Shown here in pieces: positions 39,901 through 53,600 of a stretch of 64,000 nucleotides of DNA (position 1 is the stretch's first letter; every line of letters begins with the position of its first letter). The stretch covers positions 3,084,501-3,148,500 of the forward strand of contig JAYKKI010000091.1 in NCBI GenBank assembly GCA_039881145.1, written 5' to 3'. Both the position numbers and the translations under genes were made by a program. This stretch comes from Druceiella hillmani (taxonomy: Eukaryota; Arthropoda; Insecta; Lepidoptera; Hepialidae). The notes below the pieces were generated by a model. It was not told the DNA's origin, ran no database searches, and saw nothing but the letters and a program-made list of their open reading frames with translations.

Positions 39901-42900
39901 TTTGGAATGGAACGAAGAAAAAGTATAATAATGTTGAGCTTGTTAGTTATAATTCATTCTTCCTATTTATTTTAGATGCCCCATCAAATTGGATATTCAA
40001 GAAAGCATTTGCATACAACCAGACAAAATGGGCAATAGGCAAGATTGTAAGTTATTTAGATTTTAGTGTTCCATATCTTAAAAATAAAATCAGAACCCTT
40101 ATAAGATCATTCACGTTCTACTCGTCTATCCGTTACAGCCGTTTTCCTCAGAAAATGTCATTGAAACTTGAAATTTGTCATAATATTAAAACATATTAAT
40201 TTGCACTTATTTCAATAGCTTACGCTCTAAAACATTCATACAGAAATTACCGTGGGAGAAAGTTAAATCACTCGAATTTTTTAAAAAATTACATGTGTAA
40301 GATATCGTTTCAAAGGACTAGTTATAAGCTTTTTTATAATTTTAAATATCATCTCTTCGGAGACATGAAACAGATGCAAAAAATGTGTCGCCTCCCCAAT
40401 TCCAAGACTACTTAACTTAAAATTGTGGAAAATAGGGTTTTTAGAAGCCCACGTAAATAGTGTAGGAAAACTATAGCGATGATTCTGGTTGTCATAAATT
40501 TTCAATTATACATGATAGATATTGACATTTTTCTATATTTATGGTCAATTTTCTTAAAAATGTTGCGACGTAGAAACTTGAAATTGGCATAGTAACATAT
40601 CTTATTAACTCCCATATATTGTACTAGCTAATTTTTTTTAAATATTCATCTAAAAATTAAAGAGGGCTAAATAAAGGCCTTAAATGTTTTTAATTTTATA
40701 TATATCATATGGATAGCATTTGATTAGGAGGAATACAATAAAATTATTTTTTTAATTTTGAATTCAATATTTATCAAGATATTCCAAAATATAAAAACTT
40801 AGCATTCCATCTTAACAAAGTACTGAAGCAAAAATAATGAAAAATAAAACGGCGTCGGGAAAATCTGACTAGATTACAGAAAAATTATAGCGATTATCCT
40901 AGGTCTTATAGTTTTTGGGAATATATACCATGTTTTAATGCTGCTAGACAATACTTACATTATGAAAAATAAATATTTGTAAATAGTTTAATCGAAATAT
41001 TACGTACACTGAAGTGTTTAAAACTGCCTAAATGTGTACGGAACCCTCACAGTGTGATTTCTACTCGTGCTTAATAGGTTTTTATGCGAATACATGTACA
41101 TGTTATTATCATAAAGTGTCTTTACTGTAGTCATTCTAGCGTTATATTGATAATCAAATTAATCACTTCTCAATTTGAAGCCGTGAAGCCATATTATTCG
41201 AAAGATAGTTGAAAGATGGTTATATGGTAATATCTATGGATGAAAGCCATAAGTGTCATATTTGTCACCCCTACAATGTTGGCTTATTGATATATATCGT
41301 CACGGTATATGAGATGAACATATTTATATTATTCTAGGATATATTTGTATTTTAGGACATATTAGTTTACAAGTTAGTATTAGTTTACAACTCCTAAATT
41401 ATTGGACCTTTAATTATCACATGTGTTTTTGGCACTCAATTCAATTATTAAGATTAAATATATCCCAAATTGCTTATGTCCAGAGCATGCATTAGGGGGA
41501 GGGGTGGAGGAAACAAGTGTCTCAGCAGCCGTAAAAAGTGTTAGAGAACTTAAAAAGCATTAGGTCACTTTATAGATCTTTTAAATTTTTAATTCTATTT
41601 CACATGTCATACACTTGGTGTTTTCAATTTACAGGAAGAAACTAATGAGATAATATTCAAGTTAAAAGGCAAAAGACTAGTAGATGTTAATTATTTATTA
41701 GAACAGTTTTTAATTTTTAGACACAATTCTCTTTTCAATTGCCGGATATCTCACATACATATTACTAAAGAAATTAGAACAGGCTTGTATCCAAATTTTA
41801 TTCTTATGCGTGCAGTGGGAACTTTGATTTAGAAGCAACATGGAAACGTCAGACAGAAATGGACATAAACCAAGAAACTGTTACTGGTATAGTGTCTGTC
41901 GGTAGTGATTTTAGACAGTTTTATGTCATATTAATATATACTAATATTCCACCCATGTCTCTAAGATTGTATAAATCTTGTCATGATACAATTTGCACAT
42001 GGTAGAAACGAGCAGTAGAGGTGAAAACAAGCATCTGTCACTTGTGCTTGGTCTGTTTTAAAAATATAACAGTCCTTCAACCAAAATGGAGGTAGCCATT
42101 GTTGCAACTGGATTTAAAAATCTCTTCGAGAGAATGGTCTCATTTATTCACAATTGATTGCCGAGGGAGACTCGAGCACTTATTCCACTGTAAGAAATTC
42201 TGTAAGAACACTGTAAGAAATATAAAAATATCAGTGTAGGTAAAATAGAATGTAAAAACCATCACTTGCTTATTATTGTAAATCCTTATTGGCAATTGCA
42301 TCAGACACAGCTAATTCATTGATAGTATGGAAGTTTATCAAGGATATTACTGGAAATTGCGCTTGGGTGTAAATTTGTCCGTGAAACATTGGAAAAATCA
42401 AAATATACCATTGAAAAAGTTGATAATATAAAAAGAGATATTATTAATGGGCCATATCACATATTTGGCGATCATTCTAACTCTTTGTCTTATTTTTGAA
42501 CTGCAAATATGCGTAATATTGAGAATTTAGCTACTGAATTAAAAACTTGTGGTGTTTTCCACAAAATGACTGATATAGCTCGTAGATTATCTTAACATTC
42601 TTATAGTTTAGTTCACAATGAAATAAATAATATAGCAGAAAGCTTTAATTAGTGCGTTGCCAAGTAAGCAGGAGAAAAGAGAGTTAACTTTTCTCTCCGA
42701 GGTTATTGAAGTGCTGCGATGCGCAGGTGCTTTTAATAAAGGCTGTTTGCAAACTTTTGTGCATAAATTTATTTTAAAAAGAGACACTTGTTCTGAAATA
42801 AAGAAATTAGAAGCTTTTCATAGATGTCTTAATGATGCTAGAAATTTTACAGGAATTAAAAACAAAAACAAAGCCCCTTATCAAAACATAAATACAAATT

Positions 42901-45900
42901 GCATTTTATTAGTTAGACATATTTTATACGGGAATTATTTGAACCGTGTGCCATCAATAAAACATGGAGAAAACAATGCATAGTACAGTGGACTTAGAGA
43001 ATTAGCAACACTTTTAAATATCAACATTGAGGAGTGTGCTTTATTCATTGATAATGAATTTTCCTTACGGCCAATATACAGGTATTGTAGAAATTAAGTG
43101 CCCATTATCTAGCTTCGATTAGCACCCAGATGAAGCAATAAAACAAAAAAAAATTGGTTTTAAAATATGATTGTGGTAAAATAAATATTGATAAAAAGGT
43201 TTCATCAAATACAAGGTTAGCTTCGTATCACTGGCTACAATATCTGCCTGTTTATAATGTGGACTGGTACTTGATTGAAAGATGAATTTATTGCGAAAGA
43301 TGACAAATTCTGGAAATATAACATGGATTTATATTTAGTGAAATTTTATCTAAACTATATGCTTCCAGAATTGGTGGATCCTCAACTATAGAGACTAGTG
43401 AAATCAAAGAGACCATTCATCACATTCCATCAATGCTAAGATTTTCGAAACAAGAAACTAAAGATGATTAGAATAAAAGTTTGTTATGTCAGGCCCCGAC
43501 ATTTCTATAGCCATTTCTTCTTAAAATTTATATTTTCAAAATGGAAAAAAACTAAATGATTCCTTAGTTAACTAAAATGAGTATTAAATAAAAAGGTTTT
43601 ATTTTAACAAACACAAATATAAAACAGACCGTTTTAAAAGTAAAGATTGATACATAATTAATTTTCATTAGAGATTATGCACTTCATCAGATAAGTCATT
43701 GTGGGGAACTGAAGCAAACTGTACTCATTTTAGAGTTGAACATAATATCATACATGTGATGGTATGAGAAAAGAAAAGCGTCATGAGGAAACATGTTATC
43801 TTTAGTAATTAGTATCTTTCGTGATTTTTAATAATTAGCAGTTTCATGTGTTTCTTAACGCAATCATATAATGTTTTTTAATTTTCCTCACATGTGATTA
43901 AGATCTGTTTTCACAGGGGTCAGAAGAAAGCAGGCTTCGGTCGAGTCTAAACATATTTCCACTATGGTTATTCTATTCTTTTGTCCTTTATGTTGTTGAG
44001 GTTGAAGACTATCTACATTGTAATTACTTTTAGTTACTGCTGCCATGATAAAGCCACATGTGGAAGATAAAGTCATTGTACACAGCCTACCTGGGTAGCT
44101 TGCCTGGCAATGGATGAAATCGGAATTAAAACTGGAACAATACTTATTATTTTTGTTTCGACATGATTTTAATAATACAAAGTAAATGAAACTGGTTACC
44201 AAATAAATAATATGTAAAACACATAGATTCATTTTAGCTATAATTGCAACAAATTTATAGCCTATGTGCATTATCAAGATAATGCGAATAGGCTATAAAT
44301 TTGTTGCACAGTGCAAGCGGCATCGCTATGCATCTGTGTTAGTGATTTTACGACTAATAAATATCCTTCCTCCTCCTCCTTCCTCCTCTTCATTCCTCTA
44401 GTTCTCGAGTGGTGGGATTTTGTAAATATGTCTGTAATATTTTATTTCCATTTTATTAGAAAAAAGTACTAAACTATTAATATAAAAACCTGTTGTTCAA
44501 TTTGAAACAATGAAGTGAAAAATTGCTTACTTATTAAAATTTATTACTATTTGTATTTCTATTAGATGCCCTCGTGCATTGTTTTATTGTGTCTTCTACA
44601 GCTTAAGATGTATCTGAATCAAATATTCATTTAGTAGAAATCATTCAAGTGACGTGACAATACCCCCTACAATTACATGCATAAGTACATGCAATACTTT
44701 TAAAAATCATCAAATTTTAGCTAAAGAAATGTGAAGAACACCACTTGGAAATGTTATCTGAAGAATGGAATAAAAGAAAAAATGAACTAGAAAATATGTT
44801 GAAAAAAGGTATTGACCGTTGTCAGGAACTTGCATTGAATCTGTCTACAGTGATGGAGGATTATTCCACAGAATGCAGCAAGAATGTGGAGAGGGAGAAA
44901 ATGGTAAAACTGACTTTTATTATTTTATTTTTTTAATTACTACAGTGAACAATAAATATCGAGACAGTTTCATTAAAGCTACCCTAGCAAGTAAGATATT
45001 TAGTCAAAATATTTTTTCTAGGCTTTAAGAACTACCTTTGATAAGTGTACAAAATTTCGTGATATCTTTATTAGTTGTTGAAATACACTTGTTTTTCTAA
45101 ATTGCAAAAAGTGCTTTCAATGATTGTTGCCATGTTTGGTTTTATTGAGCATGTTCAAAAAGGGTTTTATGTGATTGGTGTATTAGTCCGAGAACTCGCA
45201 ACGTTTTCGAGAAGGAATTTTAGGTCAGCTGGTTTTTTATATTTCGTTCCTTATATAAGTTAGAAAGGGACAGAATAGGTCTGGCACTTAGGAGCGGTTG
45301 CGTTTACCTGTGGCCATCCCCACTCTACAGGTAGAATTTGTTAATTTTTAAATCATTTTAAGATGATTTTTTTTTCTTCATCTTTTTCTATGTCCTTTTA
45401 GCAATAAAAATTTGTAATTGCCAGACAGTTTGGCAATTGCCAACATCGTGCCAGACGCAATTTATATAAATAAAAAAAAAAGTTTTTAATCATTTTAGTA
45501 CAGCTGTATTTTTGATATGTTGTAGTTTAATTATTAACAAATAAAATATTAATTTACCAGACAATAATTACGTTGCTAAATTGGAAGCCAGACAGATTTA
45601 TATCGCCATAGAGTTAGGTGAGTTAGATGAGCGCGGCAACATTTCATTGGGAGCGTGAGAGAGATAGCTCTAACGTATGGGTGGACAGCTTATATTTTCA
45701 AGATGGCGTCATTCTTATAAAGTTCCAAGTTTCGTAAAGTTTGTTGCGTTTTAAAAAGCGATTATATATCCAAATATAAAGAGTATAAAATCAACTTTTG
45801 TTATAATGAGTGACAAAATAGAACGATGTGTATTTTGCACTGATCTTAGTGGTAAAAAAATAATGTTTAATGAGGAAAACTTGAAGAAGTGTATTCATAT

Positions 45901-48900
45901 ATTAAATTGTCGTATTAAGTTTAACCAGTTACAGTTACAAATACAGTTACCCTCAAGTGTTAATACTACTGATGTATACCACAGACAATGTTGCAGTGCT
46001 TTTACATCTTTGATGGCTAAATATCGCAATGTGTGTGTATCTACATCTGCGTCAATTACTGATGTTCCTAGTACATCCAGTGATACATCGTCAATATCAC
46101 ATTCTCCAATGCATATTTCTGAGACTGTTTTACATGATGCAGCATCGACTGTGGAAGTGAACAGTTCTATAATAAATAAGAATAGTGTGAGTACTGATGA
46201 CATTAATTTTTCAAGTGAGCTTATTCATGAGACTCCAGTGCTTGATACCAATGCGATTGAAAAAGGTGTTTGTTTTTATTGTGAGAAAGACAGAAAACAG
46301 GTGAAAGGAAAACAACAAACTTTACATTATTCTAAAGACGAGAAAATTTATGAAAAAATTGAGGAGTGGATGATAGCATTGAATAACGTTGAACTGAACT
46401 GAACGTTGAAAAAAATGAATGATCTAAAATCTGCTGGTGAGAATGTATGCTATCATCATTCGTGTGAATTATTATTCTTAATTAATTACAATAAAATTAT
46501 TGCAAATAATCCACGAACAAACAAATTTTTAAGCACATCATATTATTAATTGACACTGAGGTCATACAAAAAAGGAAATGCTTATTGTTATCATCTCTTT
46601 GCGATTTTTACAATAACAACTTGGAAAATGAATTAAAAGAAACCTGCTCAATAGATTCCAATAGTATAACTAATCATGTCCTTGAAAGTAAAATAGTAAA
46701 ACATTTTAAAAAAAAGATAAAAATAGTAAATAAATATAAACATAAAATTATCATGCACGCGGACTGTAATTTAATTGAACATAACTACCTCACAAGCCTT
46801 GAAGAAAATGATTTAATTGACAAAGCAGCATTAATTTTACGTAAATTAATTTTAAAAATTGACACATTTAAAATACCAGCCACTGTAAAAACTCAAGATT
46901 TAAATAAAGGTGAATGTTCTATACCAGACAAATTAGACAGATTTTATAAAGTTTTAATTGGAGGTGATGATATTCGACGAAGAGGTGGTATCAATTGTGA
47001 TAGATTGACCAATTCATTAGCCTCAGATGCTATTTTTTGTGTCAGTAATGGAACTGTTAAGCCATCCAAACACATCGCTCTTGGTATGACAATAAAAAGT
47101 CTTACAAATAGTCGAAAAATCGTTAACATTTTAAATAGATTTGGACATTGCTGCAATTATAAGGCCTTAGAAGAGCTAGAAACTGAAGCTACTATTTCAT
47201 CTGTTGCCAGTACACAAGTTTGCCCTCTTGATATAGTACGCAATCTGTTCTTATGTACAGGTGTAGCATTTGATAAATTCGATAGATTTGTCGATACAAT
47301 AAATGGTAAAGAAACGCTACACGACACTGTTGGTATTATATACCAAAATATAGATGAGGATGTTGATGACGATCAAACTATTGTTGATGATGAATCCAAT
47401 GACATGTTACCAGGTTCATCTAAAAGAAGAAGAACTTTTCAAGCGATTGTACCAGAAATTATTCCATATGCCAAACGATTGAGAATGTCTGGATCCTTCA
47501 CACCTGTTTTGCAAGACGAATCTTCATTACCAGAAAATTGGCCTCTTTTAAAAACAATTGATCTATTGCATTTAATCTCACATGTTTTCCAAGTACCGAA
47601 TAGCCTCATGTGGACAGGTTTCAATTGCCGATTACTGGAAGATAATAGCTTACAACAAAAAGTATCGTATCTGACACCGCTTAATTCCTCACCTACTAAT
47701 ATAGCCGTGGTGGTAAATACAATGGAACAGGCACAAACAATTGGCAAAGAATGTAATCAAACTTACGTACAAGTAACTTATGATTTAGCAATAACAAAAA
47801 TTGCATTAAAAATTCAAGCAGTAGAGGAGCCTCGGTTTGATAATTTATTTATACATGTTGGTTCATTTCATTTGATGATGGCTTTCTTTAAATCAATAGG
47901 AACATTCATAAATGAGTGTGGATTGTCTCACATGAAGATTGAAAGCAACATTATAGCTAGTGCATTAGTCAATGGAATTATTGAAGGAAAACATTTCAAT
48001 CGATGCAAACGTTTGCGTCCTCTGATGGCACTTGGTTTACAGAAATTGCATTTCCAACAATTTCTAAAAAATGAAAAAAGTGACTATGATTTCATCAAGG
48101 AGCAGATTTACAATGATCTTTTACAGTACCAAACCAAAAAAATTTCATATTCAACTACTACAGAGGAACTTTTGCCTAATGATTCTTTATCTTAACTATT
48201 ATCGTCATACGAAAATTATGTCAATCGTACACGACAGGGTGATTATGGAAAGACAGCACAATACTACATGATTTACATACAATTAGTAAGTTATTACATC
48301 ACTTTATCTAGAAGTATACGTATGGGTGATTTTGACGTGTTTAAATACATAATTCTGAAAATAACAAATTTATTTTTCATGGTGAATCAACAGAACTATG
48401 CTCGGTGGTGTGTTAAATACTCAGATAATTTAAATAATATTGATGAAACACATCCTGGACTTAAAGATGATTTCAAGAAGGGTTTCTTTGGAATTAAAAG
48501 AATTGAAAAACCTTTCTCAATGCGGACGCAGCTAGACGATTAAGTGGTATTTCTCATTTTACTAACTCTCTGGCAGCACGTCAACGATGGGCAAAAAGTC
48601 ATAGCATTAGATTTCTCATATCCTCAATGTTTGTGGATTGAAAGAAGTTCCAGATGTAAGTACGGACTTAGAGCCTAGTAGAATCAAAATTTATGAACAA
48701 CAAGTTTCGAATTTTGTGGAAATATTTGAGAAGAATTTGAATCCATTTGATCCTACTTTGGAGCAAAATAATTTGTATAACATTGCGACTGGAAAGCCTG
48801 TTAATTCTGAGGTAGCTGATTTTTTATTAAATATTGAAGAAAATGGCGATATTTTAAGACAACAGTTCATTAACGAATGTTCTAATGATGAAGATAGATT

Positions 48901-50589
48901 TGACAAGCCTATAAAGAAAAAAAAAGTGTTGAACTTCGCTGCTGCTCCTAAAAAAAACAAAATTGTTCTTGGAAATAAAATGATTGAATTAAGGATGCAA
49001 AGAGTTGGGTATATCTTTGAACCACAAAGTTCACATTGAAAAAGTATTGACTTTTCCACTTACCCCTCTACCAACATGTATGTGTCATGCTGATGGAACC
49101 ATGTGCAAAACAGATAAGTCACAGTTAATAAAAATATTTGAAAAACACTTGACTGATAATAATTCACATGCACTGAGTTCCGACATAGTTGTTATAGATG
49201 GCTTCTTCATGTTATATTTAATGAAAGAAATTCCTCAAACATACGATTCAATTTCGAAAAAATTCCTCAGCATGATCACTCAATTTAAAGCAAATCGCAT
49301 TGATATCATCTTCGATCAATATTTTACTCCATCAATAAAGGATTGTGAGCGTACACTTCGAGATGAATTAAGTAGCCCGGGTTTCAATTGGACCCAACCA
49401 AATACGACCTCATAATTTCACTGCTCAACTAAAAAACATTGATTTCAAAGAAGCAATAGTTAATTTTTTTATCAACCACTGGTCTATTGATGATATTGCA
49501 CCATTTATAGGCAATAAAAGTATTTATTTGAATTATAGTGAATGTTATTGCTACCGTGTTGAGAATAACAAAGTCATTATGACCAAAGACGATTCATTGT
49601 CGTGCGAAGCACATGAAGAAGCAGATTCGAGGATTGTTTTCATATTTGACAGAAGTTGTCATTAGATGCTCAGACACTGACATTTTAATAATATTACTAG
49701 CAAACATGGACAATTTAAATGCTTCATTGAAACTGTGGTTAAACATCGGTGTTGGTAATCACCAAAGATATATAAACATAATCGACCTGATTAATATACT
49801 GGGAAAAAATGTATGTAAAGCTCTACCTGGCTCCCATGCAATGACAGGGTGTGATTATATGCCAGCTTTCTTTCGTAAAGGCAAACTCCGGCCTTTTTTT
49901 TTTTTACTTAAAGAATCGGAAGAGTATCAATTGGCTTTCCAAAATCTAGTTGTTGATGATAAAAAATTACTAGAAAAGACATTTACCACATTGGAAAAAT
50001 TTGTTTGTCAGATGTATGGTGTACAGAATAGCAGCGATGTTAATTTTGCAAGATTTCAATTATTTTCTACTGCTTACCGTAATAAAAAAATGTATGATAA
50101 TTTTAAAAAAAATTTAAAAATTTCGGCTCATCAAGCCTACCTCCATGTAAAGCTGAGTTACAGCAGCATTTATTACGAGTTCGTTATGTAAGCAAACTTT
50201 GGAGTAATGCGTATTTAAAATATCCAACATCGTTGTCTCCAGAAACTTGTGGTTGGACTATCAACAATAACAAGTATGAACTTGTTTGGTTTTTGTGGGA
50301 CCAATTACCATCATCAGTTGCGGATATTATTCTTCAAGGTAAATATTTGTTAAATGAAAAAAAAAAATTTCTTAACAAATACATAACAACTTACTAAAAT
50401 AAATGAATTGTAATTTTTTTTACAGATTTTGAAGCCCCACAAAATATGGAAACTGCGGAAGATGACGATTCCAATGATAAGAACAGCGATGACAACCATA
50501 GCAGTGATGATGACGATGATGACATTCCAGATGCTTCTTTTTTTGCGATACGCAATTTGATTAAAGAATGTAATTACAATAAAGTGCAC

Positions 50590-50628
<39 letters not shown>

Positions 50629-53600
50629 CATATATCATTTGTAATTTATACAATTTAAAATAAAAATTCTATTTTTTTTACCAATAATATGTCTTGTCAG
50701 TTGTTACCGTCTCATTATATACTTATTGGAATTCTGTTTTATATATTTAAATATTTCAATTAAAACTTTAAAAACATTTCAATATTTTCCTCTCTTCAGC
50801 TGACACTCTATATTAGAGCTATCTCTCTCACGCTCCCAACGAAATGTTGCCGCGCTCGTCTAACTTACCTAAGTCTATAGCGATATAAATCGGTCTGGCT
50901 TCCAATTTAGCAACGTAATTATTGTCTGGTAAATTAATATTTTATTTGTTAATAATTAAACTACATCATATCAAAAATACAGCTGTACTAAAATGATTAA
51001 AATTTTTTTTTTGAATTATTTAAATTGCATCTGGCACGATGTTGACAATTGCCAAACTGTCTGGCAATTACAAATTTTTATTGCTAAAAGGACATAGAAA
51101 AAGATGAAAAAAGAAAAAATCTTAAAATTTAAAAATTAACAAATTCTACCTGTAGAGTGGGAATGGCCACAGGTAAACGCAACCGCTCCCAGGTGCCAGA
51201 CCTATTCTGTCCCTTTCTAACTTATATAAGGAACGAAATATAAAAAAACCAGCTGACCTAAAATCGACTTTTTCGTGACGTTGCTAGCTCTTATACTATA
51301 TGTCAAGAGCCAGAGTTTTTCAGTGGCGTAAATTGTTTACAGAAGGCAAGAAATGTCTGAAAATGAAACAAGGCCTACATGCCCATCAACATCGATTGAT
51401 GAGCTTACCAAAAATATCAAAGGAACGAGATGATGTCAAGCAACATGTCATGGAATTGGTGCCAAAAATGACCAATCAATATTAGAGATTGTGTTGATAC
51501 TGCTGACTTTTCACAAAGATTTGCCAAAACCATTTTAAAAGATTATATGGGAGTCAGACGTGTCTTATCTCTCTTGGTTCCAAAAACACACAATTTTTTT
51601 CCTAAAAGATTCATGCACAGTTAATATCTATTAAAATAGGATTTTTAACTATCAATCAATTATGACTTGCAACATTATGGAGTACGAGACTTGAATCTAC
51701 AAAGCATACAACTCAGAAATAGTTCATAGATCCAGCGAATATTGTATGTAAGGTGGAAAAAATCATACCAAAGTGGCTCAAAATCATAGTTAATATTTTT
51801 TTTTCATTACTGCAGTATAGTGCACTAGGAATTTGTTCCAAGCAGTCGAACTTTTAATAAACAATATTATGTTCTGTTTGTTATGCATCTTTGTATGAAA
51901 GTATTTGCAGAAAACATCAGAATCATGTGTCACTTCTTTCTATTCCCTCGAATCATAAGGCAGCTCCGGACACACTGTTTTAGCCATAGAAGGAATTCAA
52001 AAGGATTTGCTGTGCGCTATGAATATCATACTGGAAATTGACTATTTGACCTATATCAGAGGGGTATTACCTTGAAAGATGATTAAATTTATTTAGAAGA
52101 ATAGATAGTTTTTTCATTTTATTAAATCGGTCTCTGTATTTGCAGTACAATACAGTACTATTGTGTAAAACTATAATGTGTTGATTGAATAGTGTGTATC
52201 CTAAAGTTGATTTCAAACAGTTGGAATCTTGGATAATTATTGGTAAATGCAATTATTTTAAATATTGATATTAAAAGTAAAAATTATTTTTAAACATGGC
52301 AATGTTCTGTTCAAAAGAAGTCTTTAAAAATTAATTGCAGAAATATTCTTTACAAAATGTGTCAATGAGGTTAGTTTAAGTAAATCAGTTCATTGAATAC
52401 ATGAAGTAAAGGACATATTTGTTAAAAAACGGAGGAGTTTGTTAAAAAAACCTTTCTTCGAAAATAGAAAAAATTTAAACCGGAAAAGAAAACAGAGAAA
52501 TTTAATATGATTTTTCGCATCTTACTTTAATTTCATGGATCTGACGAGAAGTTCATTTTAATTTTAAAATGGTCACTTGTTGTGACTATGAACGTGCAAA
52601 TTTTAATTTGTGGGCAATCACGTTAGATTGTTATTTCTAATCTCAGAATTATATCATTATTAATTATTAACACATAAATGCGTTGAACTGATGTGCGAAA
52701 TTTGACCAACAACCAGCTTGCGGACTTTCCGACCAGTTTCGTGGAAATATTTCATTAATGCCTTTGATGGTTTTCTAATTCCGTCGATATCTTTGCTTGC
52801 TGTTAAATATTCTACTAATGCGATTTAAAGTTTTGAAGTTTGATATCTATTTAATTCGCTTTACCGTTCATGCGTTTGTCTTTTTATCGATGGGCCATGC
52901 CAAAAAACCTCCCAGCATATAAGGAGTAGCTGAATTTGGTCAAGTTCGTATTGAGAAACTTATTACAGAAAGACAAAATAAGGGAATGTACATAGAGCAT
53001 AATATGCTTTAACATTACAATTATGCCAAACGAAGTGCTGATTAACAGCAGATTTTGTTTCATAATGTTATTTGCTTTAAAAAATCCTTCCTGTAGCATC
53101 CTTGATGGGGAGATTAAAGATATGTAGGTACATTAATGTTGTGTAAACGCGTTTATTAGATCCAGTAGCTTAATTGTTTCAAGTCATTTAAATATAATTT
53201 TGACGTTAATTATAAAAATTCTATCATTATAATTTATTTTTCTAAATTGTTTCATAGAATATAGCAACAAGATAGGTCATAAAAAGGAAGTTTATTTAGG
53301 TAATAAACCCAAAAAGCAAAAATTTGCACATTCAGGATTAAAATCTAAATAAAAATGTACCCTTGGCATAAGTGAATGTTGTTTAGATTTCGCAGTTTCG
53401 AACTATTCCACAGTTTTTAGCATATTATTTACACTAGAAGGTTTTATAGACAAATTCAATTTTTCAATATATTCCAATTAAATTAAAAATTTTTTCCTTT
53501 GAATAAAAGAATATGTAGCAAAAAAATTATATTAACTTGAAGTAATCATACGAGTAGTACAGCTGGCTGTTTATAGTCGTGGATTTAGATAAATAAAATA

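Larger units (their letters stand above)
29777..44720. other. CEP120 intron 12, 14.9 kb, packed with transposon fossils
   Basis: Holds three mariner remnants, two Jockey-type LINE fragments, a Mutator-like/YqaJ fossil, tandem repeats and hairpins, each listed separately. Unassigned stretches are 30810-31690, 34180-35770, 37020-38090, 39620-41630 and 43480-44720, where no protein family is recognised. A 133-codon frame at 39798-40199 and a minus-strand 129-codon frame at 43888-44277 are open but match nothing I know. Confidence 0.7.
45182..51299 (+). mobile_element. 6.1-kb DNA transposon with about 490-bp inverted repeats and XPG-like nuclease (Academ-like)
   Basis: Bases 45182-45673 and 50813-51299 are inverted copies of each other. 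They include a shared 20-mer CAGCTGACCTAAAAT-type outer part, the block GTTAGAAAGGGACAGAATAG and the inner block GAGAGAGATAGCTC. Similarity weakens outside about 45200 and 51280, so the outer limits are uncertain by about 20 bp and no target duplication is claimed. Between the repeats all open frames point rightward and form one decayed multi-domain protein (next entries). XPG-nuclease-bearing DNA transposons of this architecture include the Academ superfamily; that assignment is inference. Confidence 0.75.

Noticed and set aside
43888..44277. Minus-strand 129-codon frame as a host gene
   Set aside because: No recognised domain, its 5' limit lies in a hairpin, and it lies antisense in an intron full of transposon remains. 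Kept only as an unassigned frame.
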